The notes: generated by a model from the letters alone, not told the origin. Counted from the first letter of the stretch, positions 34,355-45,725 are shown. The stretch is DNA of 64,000 nt from an uncultured Myxococcales bacterium (GCA_937975765.1 CALJUR010000036.1:1-64000), one strand, 5' to 3'. Translations and numbers: made by a program.

Positions 34355-35581
34355 CTAGCGGAACTTCTCCTGGATGAACACGTCCACGTTCTCGCGCGGG
34401 GCGTCCTTTTCGTGGTCCCAGTACGGGGAGATGCGGCGAAGGCTGGCGATGACGCCGGGCAGCACCTGGATCAGGTGGTCGATCTCCGCCCCGGTCGTGT
34501 AGCGGCTCATGCTGATGCGCAGGCTGCCGTGCGCGGCCGTGAACGGGACGTCCATCGCCTTCAGGACGTGGGACGGGTCCAGCGAGCCGGACGTGCAGGC
34601 CGACCCGGACGACGCCATGATGCCGGCGTCGACCAGCGCCATCAGGATGCCCTCGCCCTCGACGAACTCGAACGCGAAGTTGCTGGTGTTGGGCAGCCGC
34701 TCGGCGCCCTCGCCGTTGACGTACACGTGCGGCACCTTCGCCTGGATCGACTGCTCCAGCCACTGGCGCAACTGCAGCAGGCGCTCCTCCTCGTGGCGCG
34801 ATTCGATCGCCAGTTCGCACGCGCGGCCCAGGCCCACGATGCCGGCGACGTTCTCGGTGCCGGCCCGCCGCCCGCGCTCCTGGTGACCGCCGATCAGGAA
34901 CGGCCGCCAGCGCGTGCCGCGGCGCACGAACATCGCCCCGACGCCCTTGGGCCCGTGCAACTTGTGGCCGGACATCGTCAGCAGGTCCACCGCCGACAGG
35001 TCCCGCGCCAGCGACAGCGGGATCTTGCCGACCGTCTGGGTCGCATCGGTGTGGAAGACGATCTTCGGGTCCACCCGCTTGACCAGGCGGGCCAGTTCTC
35101 CCACCGGGAACAGCACGCCGGTCTCGTTGTTGGCGTGCATGATCGACACGATGGCGGTGTCGGGGGCCAGCGCCTTCAGCAGGTCCGCGGCGTCCAGCCG
35201 GCCCGCCTTGTCCACCGGCAGGATCGTGACGCGGTACCCGTAGCGCTGCAGGTCCCTCGCGACCTCCAGCACGGCGGGGTGTTCCACTGCCGTGGTCACG
35301 ACGTGCCTGCGGTCGGGGTTCGCCCGCAGCGTCCCCCACAGGCAGGCGTTGTTGCCCTCGGTCGCGCCGCCGGTGAACAGGATCTCGGAACGCGCGCCGG
35401 CGCCCACCAGGCGGGCCACCGATTCGCGGGCCCGCTCGATGGCGTCGCGCGGGCCGGCAGCGGCCGGGTAGGTGGACGAGGGGTTGTAGTACTGGTTCTT
35501 CAGGAACGGCAGCATCGCGTCCAGCACCTCGGGGGCGATGCGCGTCGTCGCGTTGTTGTCCAGGTAGATCGGTTCGCTCAT
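34355..35581 (-). CDS. nifS: Cysteine desulfurase NifS
   Basis: A 408-residue PLP enzyme that takes sulfur from cysteine to build iron-sulfur clusters. Motifs: YLDNNATTRIAPEV at the start, FTGGATEGNN, SIMHANNETG, HTDATQTVGK, SGHKLHGPKG with the PLP lysine, and SSGSACTSGS with the catalytic Cys on the flexible loop, all as in NifS/IscS. The last 30 residues extend past the usual end (ISPYWDHEKD onward), as in some NifS. It starts 3 bases after the nifU stop and is the second gene of the nifUS unit. No nitrogenase genes are nearby, so general Fe-S supply is likely. Confidence 0.95.
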   Translation of the reverse strand: MSEPIYLDNNATTRIAPEVLDAMLPFLKNQYYNPSSTYPAAAGPRDAIERARESVARLVGAGARSEILFTGGATEGNNACLWGTLRANPDRRHVVTTAVEHPAVLEVARDLQRYGYRVTILPVDKAGRLDAADLLKALAPDTAIVSIMHANNETGVLFPVGELARLVKRVDPKIVFHTDATQTVGKIPLSLARDLSAVDLLTMSGHKLHGPKGVGAMFVRRGTRWRPFLIGGHQERGRRAGTENVAGIVGLGRACELAIESRHEEERLLQLRQWLEQSIQAKVPHVYVNGEGAERLPNTSNFAFEFVEGEGILMALVDAGIMASSGSACTSGSLDPSHVLKAMDVPFTAAHGSLRISMSRYTTGAEIDHLIQVLPGVIASLRRISPYWDHEKDAPRENVDVFIQEKFR

Positions 35582-35584
35582 GTT

Positions 35585-36559
35585 TTACCCCGCCACCGGG
35601 ATGACCTCGATCTCCGGGTCGACCTGCTGGCGCAGGGCGTCCTCGACCACGAGGTTCAGCGTCTGGTGGGCCCCGACGCATCCCGCACACACGCCCAGCA
35701 GCCGGCAGAAGACCTTCTTGTCGCGGATCTCGATGATCTCGATGTCGCCCCCCTCCGGCACCAGCCGGGGCCGGATGACCTTCTCGACCACGCGCTCAAC
35801 CTCCTTGGCCATCTGGTAGGGGGTGCGTGCGGTGCGGGGGCTGGCGGCGACGGGGGCCTGGGCCGGCTCGGGAAGCGGCACCGACGGGATGGCGACCGGC
35901 TGGGGCTGGACCCCCCAGGCGTCGTTCAGGATGTCCTGCAGGCCGCCCGGCTCGTGGTGGCAGGAGGTGCAGGCCCCGCCGGCCTTGATGGCCGCCGTGA
36001 TCTCCTCGATGGTCCGCAGGTTCAGTTCCTTGACCTTCCTGCGCACGTAGGGCTCGGTCAGGTTGAAGCACTTGCAGACCACGCGGCCCTCGTCCTCCTC
36101 CAGCTGGGCCGGGTCGATGCCCAGGTCCGCCAGAGGCACCTCGCGCCGGCGCGCCCAGTCCACGACCGCGGCCTGCAGCGCCTCGGCACCCATCACGCTG
36201 CAGTGGAGCTTCTGGGGGGGCAGGCCGTCCAGGTAGTCCACGATGTCCGCGTTCCGGATGGAAAGGGCCTGGATGGGAGTGACCTTCCGCTCCTCCAGCA
36301 TCCGGCACAGGGCCTCGGACGAGGCGATGGCGGACGTGCAGCCGAACGTCTGGTACCGCGCCTGGACGATCCGGTCCTCCCGGGGGTTCCCGGGGGATCG
36401 CTCGACGCGGAACGTGAACTCCATGGCGTCGCCGCACTGCAGGGAACCGTGGCGCCCCTCGCCGTCGGGCTCCGGGACGCTGCCGAAGTGGGTCCCGGCC
36501 TTGCCCGCGATGGCGTCGCGGAACAGTTGCATGACCTTGCTGGAATAGTCCCAGGGCAT
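35585..36559 (-). CDS. nifU: Fe-S scaffold protein NifU (three-domain)
   Basis: A 324-residue scaffold. The start at 36559 (MPWDYSSKV) follows GGAGGAAGG; upstream frame is not coding. Three domains in order: IscU-like (Cys in LQCGD, FGCTSAIASSEAL and KLHCSVMGAEAL), a [2Fe-2S] bacterioferritin-associated-ferredoxin-type domain (VCKCFNLTEPYVRR and ACTSCHHEPGG) and a C-terminal NifU/Nfu domain with GVCAGCVGAHQTL. A Pro/Ala linker (about 230-260) joins the last two. It assembles transient clusters with sulfur from NifS, encoded immediately downstream. Intact key Cys residues suggest full function. Confidence 0.95.
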   Translation of the reverse strand: MPWDYSSKVMQLFRDAIAGKAGTHFGSVPEPDGEGRHGSLQCGDAMEFTFRVERSPGNPREDRIVQARYQTFGCTSAIASSEALCRMLEERKVTPIQALSIRNADIVDYLDGLPPQKLHCSVMGAEALQAAVVDWARRREVPLADLGIDPAQLEEDEGRVVCKCFNLTEPYVRRKVKELNLRTIEEITAAIKAGGACTSCHHEPGGLQDILNDAWGVQPQPVAIPSVPLPEPAQAPVAASPRTARTPYQMAKEVERVVEKVIRPRLVPEGGDIEIIEIRDKKVFCRLLGVCAGCVGAHQTLNLVVEDALRQQVDPEIEVIPVAG

Positions 36560-36774
36560 CCGCCCTTCCTCCGGCCCGCACGTCGGCGGGTGTTTCATCC
36601 ATCCCCTGGAGGGAGCACCGTCCACCGAGCGGCCGCTCCCGCCCCCCGGGGCGGACGCGAAAGTCGGCTTGAAGCCGCCTTCCGAAACCGGCATCATCAA
36701 CGGCGAGAAGCAGGCACGTTCGTTGCAGTAGACTGCCACGGCAGTGCCGTACAGGCCGTTTCCAGAGGTGACAT

Positions 36775-38313
36775 ATGACGACTAGGCCCATCGTTGTCAA
36801 GGTCGGGGGCGCCGCAATCGCCTTGATTCTCGGGGTCGTGGCGGTCCCGGCGACCGGTCTTGGCGAGGAGGCCCGGCCCCGCGCGACCCACGAGGCCGCC
36901 CTGGAGGGCACCGTCGAGCGCATCGAGGGCGACTACGCCATCGTCGATTTCGGCTCGATCGACGGGGTCGAGCGGGGGGACCGCGTCACGGTCTGGCAGG
37001 TCCTGAAGGGCAAGCGGGTCGGCCTGGGCGAGGCCCGCGTGGTCCGCGTGGCCGAGGAGACCTGCCGGATCAGCCTCCGGAAGTTCCAGCCCGGGTCGGT
37101 CCGCGCGGGCGACCTCGTCGTGGCCGAGCCCACCGGGTGGGCGGAACCCGCGCCTGCGAAGGAGGAACCCGCGGCCGCGCCCCCGCCGGCCCCCGCGGCC
37201 CGGTCGAGGACCGTCGCCAGGCCGCTTGCCGAGCCGTCCGCGCAGCCCGCTCCCGCCGCGGCGCCGGCGACCCCGAAGGCCCGCCCGGCGCGCAAGCCGC
37301 TGAACCACATGCCTTTGCTTCCGCGCGTCGGGCACGACCCCGTCTCGCACCTCCCGGCGGGCACTCCGATGCAGGTCAGCCTGGTGGTGGTCTCGGAACC
37401 CCCGCTGACCGGTGCCACGCTGCTGTACCGCGTCGGCGCCACCCGGGACTGGACCGAGGTCGCGATGGAGCGGACCGGGGATGCCGGCTGGACGGCCACG
37501 CTGTCGCCCGACCAGATGAAGGACGGGCCCGTCTACTACTTCGTGCGCGGCCTGGACCCGAACGGACGCAAGGTGATGGTGTTCGCCGGGCCGCGGAATC
37601 CCTGGAAGGTCACGGTCGACGGCGCGAAGGTGAAGGCGTCGGGCCCCCGGGCCGGCATCTTCGGCAGTTTCGAGTGGCAGGAGTTCTACCTCGAGAACCG
37701 CAACACCGACGCGTTCTGGCGGGCGGAGGCGGGGGTCGAGTACCGCTTCCAGCGGGGCGCGGTCCGCGCGATCCGGGCCGGCTTCGGGGCCCTGGAGGGC
37801 ATCGGCGGCCGCCGCGAGGACGTCGAGGCGGACATGTACCTGTCGCACCGGGCGGTGGGCTATGCCTGGCTCGAGCCGGTCTTCCGGTTCGGCCGGTACG
37901 CCCGCTGGACCCCCCGCGTGATGCTGGGCGCCGTCGGCGACTACTCCGTCGGCAACCCCTGGGACGATCGCCCGAACTACCAGCGGGGCGAGGTGATCGG
38001 CGGCGCGTCCATGGCGCTGGAGTTCGGGCCCGAGGACCGGTTCGGCATCGGCGTGAAGGGCGGCTTCCTGGTTCCGGTCGGGGCCGAGATGGCGGTGTTC
38101 GCCAACGTCCATGCGCCGAAGGGCTTCCGGGCCGGCGTGCAGGTCGGCGCGTCGTCGTTCCCGGTCCACGAGGACTGGGCCGGGCAGGCGATGCTGCTGC
38201 TGGGCTGGCACGGGGTCGAATGGATGTCCATCGACGCGAAGGTCGGCGTGAACGTCCGGTCGACGGAACACGCGGGCGTGGGCGGGGGTCTCGGCCTCTC
38301 GTTCTGGTGGTAG
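36775..38313 (+). CDS. Exported protein with SH3-like domain and C-terminal beta-barrel-like domain (A)
   Basis: A 512-residue envelope protein. Signal peptide (GGAAIALILGVVAVPATG), then an SH3-like module (LEGTVERIEGDYAIVDFGS...GVERGDRVTV), reminiscent of FlgT/Sir-type small barrels. A Pro/Ala-rich linker (about 118-175) leads to a fibronectin/Ig-like module (LLYRVGATRDWTEVAMERT) and, from about 285, a long run of amphipathic strands ending with LGLSFWW. Alternating residues and an aromatic C-terminus suggest an outer-membrane beta-barrel. It is followed 10 bases later by a protein of the same layout, so the two are probably a tandem pair. I do not recognise a transporter family. AGAGGTGA precedes the ATG. 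Confidence 0.7.
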   Translation: MTTRPIVVKVGGAAIALILGVVAVPATGLGEEARPRATHEAALEGTVERIEGDYAIVDFGSIDGVERGDRVTVWQVLKGKRVGLGEARVVRVAEETCRISLRKFQPGSVRAGDLVVAEPTGWAEPAPAKEEPAAAPPPAPAARSRTVARPLAEPSAQPAPAAAPATPKARPARKPLNHMPLLPRVGHDPVSHLPAGTPMQVSLVVVSEPPLTGATLLYRVGATRDWTEVAMERTGDAGWTATLSPDQMKDGPVYYFVRGLDPNGRKVMVFAGPRNPWKVTVDGAKVKASGPRAGIFGSFEWQEFYLENRNTDAFWRAEAGVEYRFQRGAVRAIRAGFGALEGIGGRREDVEADMYLSHRAVGYAWLEPVFRFGRYARWTPRVMLGAVGDYSVGNPWDDRPNYQRGEVIGGASMALEFGPEDRFGIGVKGGFLVPVGAEMAVFANVHAPKGFRAGVQVGASSFPVHEDWAGQAMLLLGWHGVEWMSIDAKVGVNVRSTEHAGVGGGLGLSFWW

Positions 38314-38323
38314 GAGGTACGCC

Positions 38324-39562
38324 ATGCGCATCGTGACGATCGGGACGGCGATGGCCCTGGGAATCGCGCTGGCGGCGGCGCAGGCGGCTGCGAAGGAGCC
38401 GCGGCCCTCGTCGGCACCCCGGCCCGAGGCGGCCGAGCCCGTCGAGGAAGGGACCCCGGAGGCGACGGAGGACGAGGCGCCCCAGCCCCCGGAGGACGTG
38501 GCGGTTCCGGCCGTCGCGGCCCCGGCCGTGGCCGGGGAGAGCGGGGGCGCCGTGCTGTTCCACTGGCCCGTGGCCGAGACCCGCGAGGACCGGCGGGGGC
38601 TGGCGATCTCCGCCCAGTGGACCGGCACCTGGAACGGCAGGAAGCTGGTCGTCCACTGGCGGGCGCACGGCGCCCAGGCCTGGAGCACGGCGGTTTTCCA
38701 GCGCGTCCGGGGCACGATGGAGGCCCGCATTCCCGCCGCCGACGTGAAGGTCCCGGGCCTGTCGTACTGGATCGAGTCGATCGAGGCGGACGGCTCGTCG
38801 CGGGCCCGGTTCGGATCGGCCGAGAACCCGCAGAGGGTCCGGGTCGCCCAGTCGGGGAGGGATCTGCGTCGGCAGGACCGCCTGGCGGACCACCAGGGCC
38901 GGGTGAACCGGGTCGCCGCCACCTTCCGGCACGTGGATTTCGGCAAGCCGCACGCCGCCGACCGGCGGTCCGAGGACAACTTCAACGAACTGGAACTGGC
39001 GTTCACCTACCGGCCGGCGATGACGGCGTTATACCAGGTCGAGGCCGGCTTCCTGATGGTCGGCGACCGGCTGGGCGTCCGGTCGCCCGATCCCTGGCTG
39101 GAGCACGATCCGGGCGCGTACCTGGCGTTCGTCAAGCTCTACTGGGAGTTCGGCGACGTCTTCGGGCTCGAGCCGATGCTGATGCTGGGTGCCTCGCGCT
39201 TCGGCCTGGAGCCGGGCGGCGGCATGACCTTCCGCTTCGGAGCGCTGCGGAAGACGCACTTCGACATCGGGATCAAGGGCGCCCGTTCGCTGGGGTGGTC
39301 GTTCGTCACGTCGCTGGACGTCCGGGCCGCGAAGTTCCTGGTCGTCCGGGTCCGCAACGAACTGACCAACTGGCCGACGAACCCCGACAGCGACGAGGAC
39401 TGGGACGACACCCTCCCGCCCTACGGCGTCGTGCCCAGCCTGGGCCTGGCGTTCACGCTGCCCTGGGGCATCGAGCTGAACGGCTCGGTGGGATACGGCA
39501 TCCGCAAGGGCTACAACCGCGGCTGGATCACCTGGTCGGCCGGCGCGGCCGTGGAGTTCTGA
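38324..39562 (+). CDS. Exported beta-barrel-like protein (B), partner of the preceding gene
   Basis: A 412-residue protein. Signal peptide (IGTAMALGIALAAAQAAA), acidic Pro/Glu linker to about 70, then an Ig-like module (KLVVHWRAHGAQAWSTAVF) and a strand-rich domain from about 205 (LELAFTYRPAMTALYQVEAG ...), ending WSAGAAVEF with a C-terminal Phe, as in outer-membrane barrels recognised by BAM. It shares the module order with gene A but lacks its SH3-like domain. GTAGGAGG ribosome site. The pair may form one outer-membrane structure; no partner system is visible nearby. Function unknown. Confidence 0.68.
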   Translation: MRIVTIGTAMALGIALAAAQAAAKEPRPSSAPRPEAAEPVEEGTPEATEDEAPQPPEDVAVPAVAAPAVAGESGGAVLFHWPVAETREDRRGLAISAQWTGTWNGRKLVVHWRAHGAQAWSTAVFQRVRGTMEARIPAADVKVPGLSYWIESIEADGSSRARFGSAENPQRVRVAQSGRDLRRQDRLADHQGRVNRVAATFRHVDFGKPHAADRRSEDNFNELELAFTYRPAMTALYQVEAGFLMVGDRLGVRSPDPWLEHDPGAYLAFVKLYWEFGDVFGLEPMLMLGASRFGLEPGGGMTFRFGALRKTHFDIGIKGARSLGWSFVTSLDVRAAKFLVVRVRNELTNWPTNPDSDEDWDDTLPPYGVVPSLGLAFTLPWGIELNGSVGYGIRKGYNRGWITWSAGAAVEF

Positions 39563-39601
39563 CCCCGTCCGGGATGCCCCCTTCGAACCGGCTCCGAAGC
39601 G

Positions 39602-41443
<1,842 letters not shown>

Positions 41444-41502
41444 ATCCGTCCCCCGGATGGTGACCGGTGGATTGTACCGGGTTTGAAGGGCCGCGGCGCG
41501 CG

Positions 41503-41508
41503 TATAAT
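41503..41508 (+). promoter_or_regulatory. Perfect -10 box before the pilT-type operon
   Basis: TATAAT at 41503-41508. No good -35 at 16-18 bases (GGTTTG at 41480 is poor). It lies 55 bases before the ATG at 41563. Confidence 0.35.
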
Positions 41509-41562
41509 CAGGGTCCGCTCCCGGAAGGGGAGCCTTCCTGGGAACGTGCCCTGGAGGCGAGG

Positions 41563-43401
41563 ATGGAACCGGGTCCCGGCGATCGCAGGCCCAGCGGCAG
41601 CGGGATCCGGCCGGCCGCCCTGGTCCAGGCCCTGCTGGACGGCGGGGACGCCCAGCGGCGACGGGCGCTGGACGTGCTGATGGCATCCGTCGCCGCCTTC
41701 GACGCCGCCCCCGAAGCCCCTTCCGCCCAGGACCCGCTGCTGTCCCTGCTGCGCACCCAGCGGAACCTGCTGGCCTCCGCCCGCGAGCGCCTGCACCGGA
41801 CGCTGCACGACGTCGCGGACCGCCTGGCCCCGGCCATCGAGCGCCGGCTGGCCCGGCTGTCCGGCGCGGACCTCCGGATGGTGGTGGACCTGGCCCGCGG
41901 CCTGGCGATGCCGGCGCTGGTGCCGGCGCTGAAGGCGCTGCTGGACGGGCCGGACCGATGGACCGCGGTGCTGTCGCTGCAGGCCATCGCGGGGGTCGCC
42001 GCGCCCCAGTCGATCCCGATCCTGGTCGAGGCCCTGGGGACGGAGGATCTGCGCTGGACGGCCGTCGCGATGCTGGCGGATCGCATGTCGGCCGAGACGC
42101 TGCCCCACGTCGTGCGGCTGCTGGGGGACGGAAACGTCGAGGTGCGGCTGGAGGCCCTGCGCGGGCTGCAGGCGGTCGGGGACCGGCGCCTGGTGCCGTA
42201 CCTGGTGCGGTGCGCCCAGTCGGACCCGGACTCGCGCGTCCGGGACCGCGCGGCCGGGGTGGTGCGCCGCCTGTCCTCGCTGCACGGCCTTCCCCTGGAC
42301 GAGGCCGAACTCCGCCCGGCGGCCAGCCTGGCCGCGCCCGGGACGCCCTTCGACCGGCTGCTGGCCGAGGCCCGCCACCGCGGAGCGTCCGACGTGCACC
42401 TGGTGCCCGGGGCGCCGCCCGCGTTCCGGGTCCACGGCGAACTGGTGGACGGGACCGCCGTGCCGCTGACCCGCGAGGAGGTCGAGGCCCTGATCCTCCC
42501 CGTGGTGCCCCAGCGCATGCGCGCCGACCTCGATCGCGACCTGGGCTGCGACTTCTCGCACCCGGTGCCCGGCGTGGGCCGCCATCGCGTGAACGTGTTC
42601 CTGGAGCGGCGGGGGTGGTCGGCGGTGGTGCGCCTGATCCCGTGCGAGCCTCCCCGGCTGCGAGACCTGGGCCTGCCGCCCAGCGTGCGCGAGATCGCGT
42701 CGCTGAACCAGGGGCTGGTGGTGGTGACGGGCCGTTCGGGCAGCGGCAAGACCACCACGATGGCGGCCCTGGTGGACCTGCTGAACGAGTTGAAGCCGCT
42801 GCACATCGTGACGCTGGAGGACCCGATCGAGTACCTGCACGAGCGCAAGCACGCCCTGGTCAACCAGCGCGAGATCGGCCGGCACTCCGAGTCGTTCCCG
42901 ATGGCCCTGCGGGCGGCGCTGCGCGAGGACCCCGACGTGATGGTGGTCGGCGAGATGCGCGATCTGGTCACGATGCGGATGGCGGTCGAGGCGGCGGAGA
43001 CAGGGCACCTGGTCATCGCCACGCTGCACACGCCGACCGCCGTGGGCGCGGTGCAGCGGCTGATCGAGGCCTTCCCCGCGTCCGAGCAGCAGCAGGTGCG
43101 CCTGATGCTGGCCGACGCGCTGAGGCTGGTAATCGCCCAGACGCTGGTCCGGAGGCGTCGCGGACCCGGGCGCATCGGGGCCTTCGAACTGCTGGTGTGC
43201 ACGCCGGCGATCTCGGCGTTGATCCGGGAGAACAAGCTGGCCCAGGTGGCGGCGCAAATGCAGATCGCGCGGGCCGACGGGATGCGCACGATGGACAACG
43301 CCCTGATGGACCTGCTGCAGGCGGGCGAGATCACGCCGGAGGATGCGTACGCGAGGGCGGTGAACAAGGAGACGTTCCGGGCACTGCTGCCCGGGGCGTG
43401 A
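41563..43401 (+). CDS. HEAT-repeat-PilT fusion ATPase
   Basis: A 612-residue protein. The start at 41563 follows CTGGAGGCGAGG; an upstream ATG at 41467 would add 32 odd residues. Residues about 20-240 are helical HEAT/PBS-type repeats (ALVPALKALLDGPDRWTAV, ILVEALGTEDLRWTAVAMLAD). Residues about 250-610 are a full PilT/PilU-type ATPase: Walker A GRSGSGKTTT, Asp box TLEDPIEYLHE, Walker B DPDVMVVGEMRD, His box VIATLHT and LIRENKLAQVAAQ near the end. Known: PilT hexamers power type IV pilus retraction. The HEAT addition is unusual and may dock a partner. A second PilT follows 11 bases later. Confidence 0.9.
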   Translation: MEPGPGDRRPSGSGIRPAALVQALLDGGDAQRRRALDVLMASVAAFDAAPEAPSAQDPLLSLLRTQRNLLASARERLHRTLHDVADRLAPAIERRLARLSGADLRMVVDLARGLAMPALVPALKALLDGPDRWTAVLSLQAIAGVAAPQSIPILVEALGTEDLRWTAVAMLADRMSAETLPHVVRLLGDGNVEVRLEALRGLQAVGDRRLVPYLVRCAQSDPDSRVRDRAAGVVRRLSSLHGLPLDEAELRPAASLAAPGTPFDRLLAEARHRGASDVHLVPGAPPAFRVHGELVDGTAVPLTREEVEALILPVVPQRMRADLDRDLGCDFSHPVPGVGRHRVNVFLERRGWSAVVRLIPCEPPRLRDLGLPPSVREIASLNQGLVVVTGRSGSGKTTTMAALVDLLNELKPLHIVTLEDPIEYLHERKHALVNQREIGRHSESFPMALRAALREDPDVMVVGEMRDLVTMRMAVEAAETGHLVIATLHTPTAVGAVQRLIEAFPASEQQQVRLMLADALRLVIAQTLVRRRRGPGRIGAFELLVCTPAISALIRENKLAQVAAQMQIARADGMRTMDNALMDLLQAGEITPEDAYARAVNKETFRALLPGA

Positions 43402-43412
43402 CGGAGAGGGAC

Positions 43413-44492
43413 GTGCCGACGAGGCCGCGGATCGACGACCTGCTGGAGATCGTGGTCGAGATGGGGGCTTCGGACCTCCACCTGGCCACCGGGCATCCCC
43501 CCATCCTGCGCGTGGTCGGGGAACTGTCCCCGCTGCGGATGAAGGCCGTCACCGCGGACGAGTACGGGCAGATGATCTCCGAGATCGTGCCGCCCGACCT
43601 GTACGCGCGTTTCTGCGAACGCGGCGACCTGGACTGGGCCTACGATGCGGGCGACATCGGCCGGTTCCGGGTGAACCTGTTCCAGCAGGAGCGCGGGCCG
43701 GCCGCGGTGTTCCGGCACGTGCCCGACGCGACGCTGGGGTTCGCCGACCTGGGCCTGCCGGCGCACGTGTCCCGGCTGGTGGAATACCCGAACGGCCTGG
43801 TGCTGGTCACCGGCCCGACGGGGTCCGGCAAGAGCACCACGCTGGCGGCCTTGATCGACCACCTGAACCGCATGAAGCGGCTGCACATCCTCACGATCGA
43901 GGACCCCATCGAGCACGTCCACGCCAACGGGACGTGCCGCATCACCCAGCGCGAGATCGGGTCGTCGGCCCGGACCTTCGCCGACGCGCTGCGGCTGTCG
44001 ATGCGCGAGGACCCGGACGTGATCCTGGTGGGCGAGCTGCGCGACCTGGAGACCATCACGATGGCGCTCCAGGCGGCCGAAACCGGGATCCTGGTGCTGG
44101 CGACGATGCATACGAACAGCGCCTCCCGCACCGTGGACCGCATGGTCAACGTGTTCCCGGCCGCCGAACAGGACGCGGTGCGCGGGATGTTCGCGGGCGT
44201 GCTGAAGGGGATCCTGGCCCAGCAGTTGCTGCCGCGGAGGGCGGGCGGCCGGGTCCCGGCGATCGAACTGCTGTTCTGGACGATGGGCCTGCCCAACATG
44301 ATCCGGGAAGGCAAGCCGCACCTGGTCGAGACCGCCATCAAGACCGGCAAGCGCCTGGGGATGGTCTCGATGGACGACTCGATCCTGGACCTGGTCCGGC
44401 GTCGCGAGGTCGACCCCAAGGAGGCCTACGACCGCGCCCTGGACAAGGCGGCCTTCCGCAAGGCGCTGGCCTTCGAAGGGGTGACCCTGTGA
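43413..44492 (+). CDS. pilT: Twitching-motility ATPase PilT
   Basis: A 359-residue PilT-type ATPase of normal length. Start chosen at GTG 43413 because GGAGAGGG precedes it; another GTG at 43398 overlaps the previous stop (GTGA) and is possible. Motifs: LEIVVEMGASDLHL at the N-terminus, Walker A GPTGSGKSTT, TIEDPIEHVH, DPDVILVGELRD, LVLATMHT and MIREGKPHLVETAI with GMVSMDDSILDLV at the end. It retracts type IV pili at the inner membrane together with PilB/PilC machinery, which is not encoded here. Pairing with the HEAT-PilT suggests mixed or alternative hexamers. Overlaps the downstream lipoprotein start by GTGA. Confidence 0.92.
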   Translation: MPTRPRIDDLLEIVVEMGASDLHLATGHPPILRVVGELSPLRMKAVTADEYGQMISEIVPPDLYARFCERGDLDWAYDAGDIGRFRVNLFQQERGPAAVFRHVPDATLGFADLGLPAHVSRLVEYPNGLVLVTGPTGSGKSTTLAALIDHLNRMKRLHILTIEDPIEHVHANGTCRITQREIGSSARTFADALRLSMREDPDVILVGELRDLETITMALQAAETGILVLATMHTNSASRTVDRMVNVFPAAEQDAVRGMFAGVLKGILAQQLLPRRAGGRVPAIELLFWTMGLPNMIREGKPHLVETAIKTGKRLGMVSMDDSILDLVRRREVDPKEAYDRALDKAAFRKALAFEGVTL

Positions 44493-45685
44493 AGGCCCGA
44501 GTTTCCCGGTGCGCCTGGTTCCTGGCCCTCCTGCCTCCCTTCCTGTCCCTCGGCTGCGACGCGGGCGACGACGGCTCTCCGGTGCTGGTCGTGCAGCCCC
44601 CCGTGCTGGACTTCGGGACGGTCCGGGCGGGATCCGCCGCTTCCCGCCGGATCCTCGGGGTCGAAAACCAGGGGGGCGGGAGCGCGGAACTGTGGGAGGC
44701 GGAGGTCCTGCCCGGCGCGGCCGCGTGCGGGACGTTCGCCATCGTCGGCGAGCCCTGGCAGGACATTCGCGGCGGGGGGGGCGGCCAGGTCGAGATCGAG
44801 TTCTCGCCGAGCGCGAACGGGCCCGAAGGGTGCGGGTGCGTGTCCATCGCGACGCTGCGGCTGGGCTTCGACGCCGATCCCCAGCCGATCGACGTGCTGC
44901 TGGTGGCCCGCGGGGAATGCGGGCAGCCCCTGCACTGCGTGCCGCAGGAGAAGGCGTTCCCGCTGACGCTGATCGGCCAGTCCCGCAAGGCGACGATCCA
45001 CTGCTGGAACGCGGAGGAGTCCGCCGTGACCGTGGAGTCCGCGGGCATGGCGCCCGGGGGGGACGCCTGCCTGTCGGCGGGCCCGCCCGGGACGCCGCTG
45101 CCGGCCACGCTGGGGCAGGGCGAGGGGATCGCCATCCCGGTGGAGTTCCGGCCGGAGGCGGCCGGCGAGTCCTCGGGAATCCTGCGGGTGCAGGCCGCAG
45201 GGCGGGTGATCGAGGTGCCGATCTCGGGGACGTCCGAGCCGCGCCTGCCCCGTTGCAGCGACGGGATCCCGGACGACCCGGACCCCGTGCTGGAATCCGC
45301 GGCGTACGCGATCACGCTGGAGAGCCCCGCGGTGTCGGCCTACGAGGGCACCATCCGGTCGCGGTGGTACTACGACGACCAGGCCCCGCTGGTCGCCGAC
45401 GTGCTGCTGACCACCGGGGGCTTCGCGCAGTCCTCCTGCGAGTGCGGGCAGGACGGCCACCACGCCTGGTGGCGGGACTGCGCCCACGAGGACGACGACC
45501 TCTTCGTCAACATCCACGCGGTCCCGTTCGACGAACGGGTGGAGTCGTGGGTTCGTCGCATCGCCGTCTGGGACCGGCTGCAGGTCCGGGGCTGGGAGGT
45601 CCTGAAGATCGCGTATCCCGACGGCAGCACGTGGCAGGATGCCGGATGCAACACCCTGATCGTCACCTGGGTCTGCGAGTTGTAG
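44489..45685 (+). CDS. Lipoprotein with ASH/HYDIN-like domains
   Basis: A 398-residue lipoprotein. The GTG start at 44489 overlaps the pilT stop; AAGGGG lies upstream. Signal peptide with lipobox LSLGC. Two Ig-like domains of the ASH/choice-of-anchor kind follow: VLDFGTVRAGSAASRRILGV with a GQVEIEFSP ending (about 30-120) and FPLTLIGQSRKATIHCW with IPVEFRPEAAGE (about 150-240). The C-terminal third (YAITLESPAVSAYEGT to TWVCEL) has several Cys and Trp and is not recognised. Its coupling to two PilT genes suggests a role in pilus function or surface sensing; this is inference. Confidence 0.78.
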   Translation: MKARVSRCAWFLALLPPFLSLGCDAGDDGSPVLVVQPPVLDFGTVRAGSAASRRILGVENQGGGSAELWEAEVLPGAAACGTFAIVGEPWQDIRGGGGGQVEIEFSPSANGPEGCGCVSIATLRLGFDADPQPIDVLLVARGECGQPLHCVPQEKAFPLTLIGQSRKATIHCWNAEESAVTVESAGMAPGGDACLSAGPPGTPLPATLGQGEGIAIPVEFRPEAAGESSGILRVQAAGRVIEVPISGTSEPRLPRCSDGIPDDPDPVLESAAYAITLESPAVSAYEGTIRSRWYYDDQAPLVADVLLTTGGFAQSSCECGQDGHHAWWRDCAHEDDDLFVNIHAVPFDERVESWVRRIAVWDRLQVRGWEVLKIAYPDGSTWQDAGCNTLIVTWVCEL

Positions 45686-45725
45686 GCCGCGGGCCGTGGG
45701 CGCCCGCGTCGGCCGGCCGTCCCGT

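Noticed and set aside
34355..36559. Nitrogen fixation cluster suggested by nifS and nifU
   Set aside because: No nifHDK or other nif genes; NifUS serve general Fe-S assembly in many bacteria.
36732..36745. Operator-like palindrome ACTGCC-AC-GGCAGT before the barrel gene
   Set aside because: Short and single; no matching copy was noticed elsewhere and no regulator is beside it.
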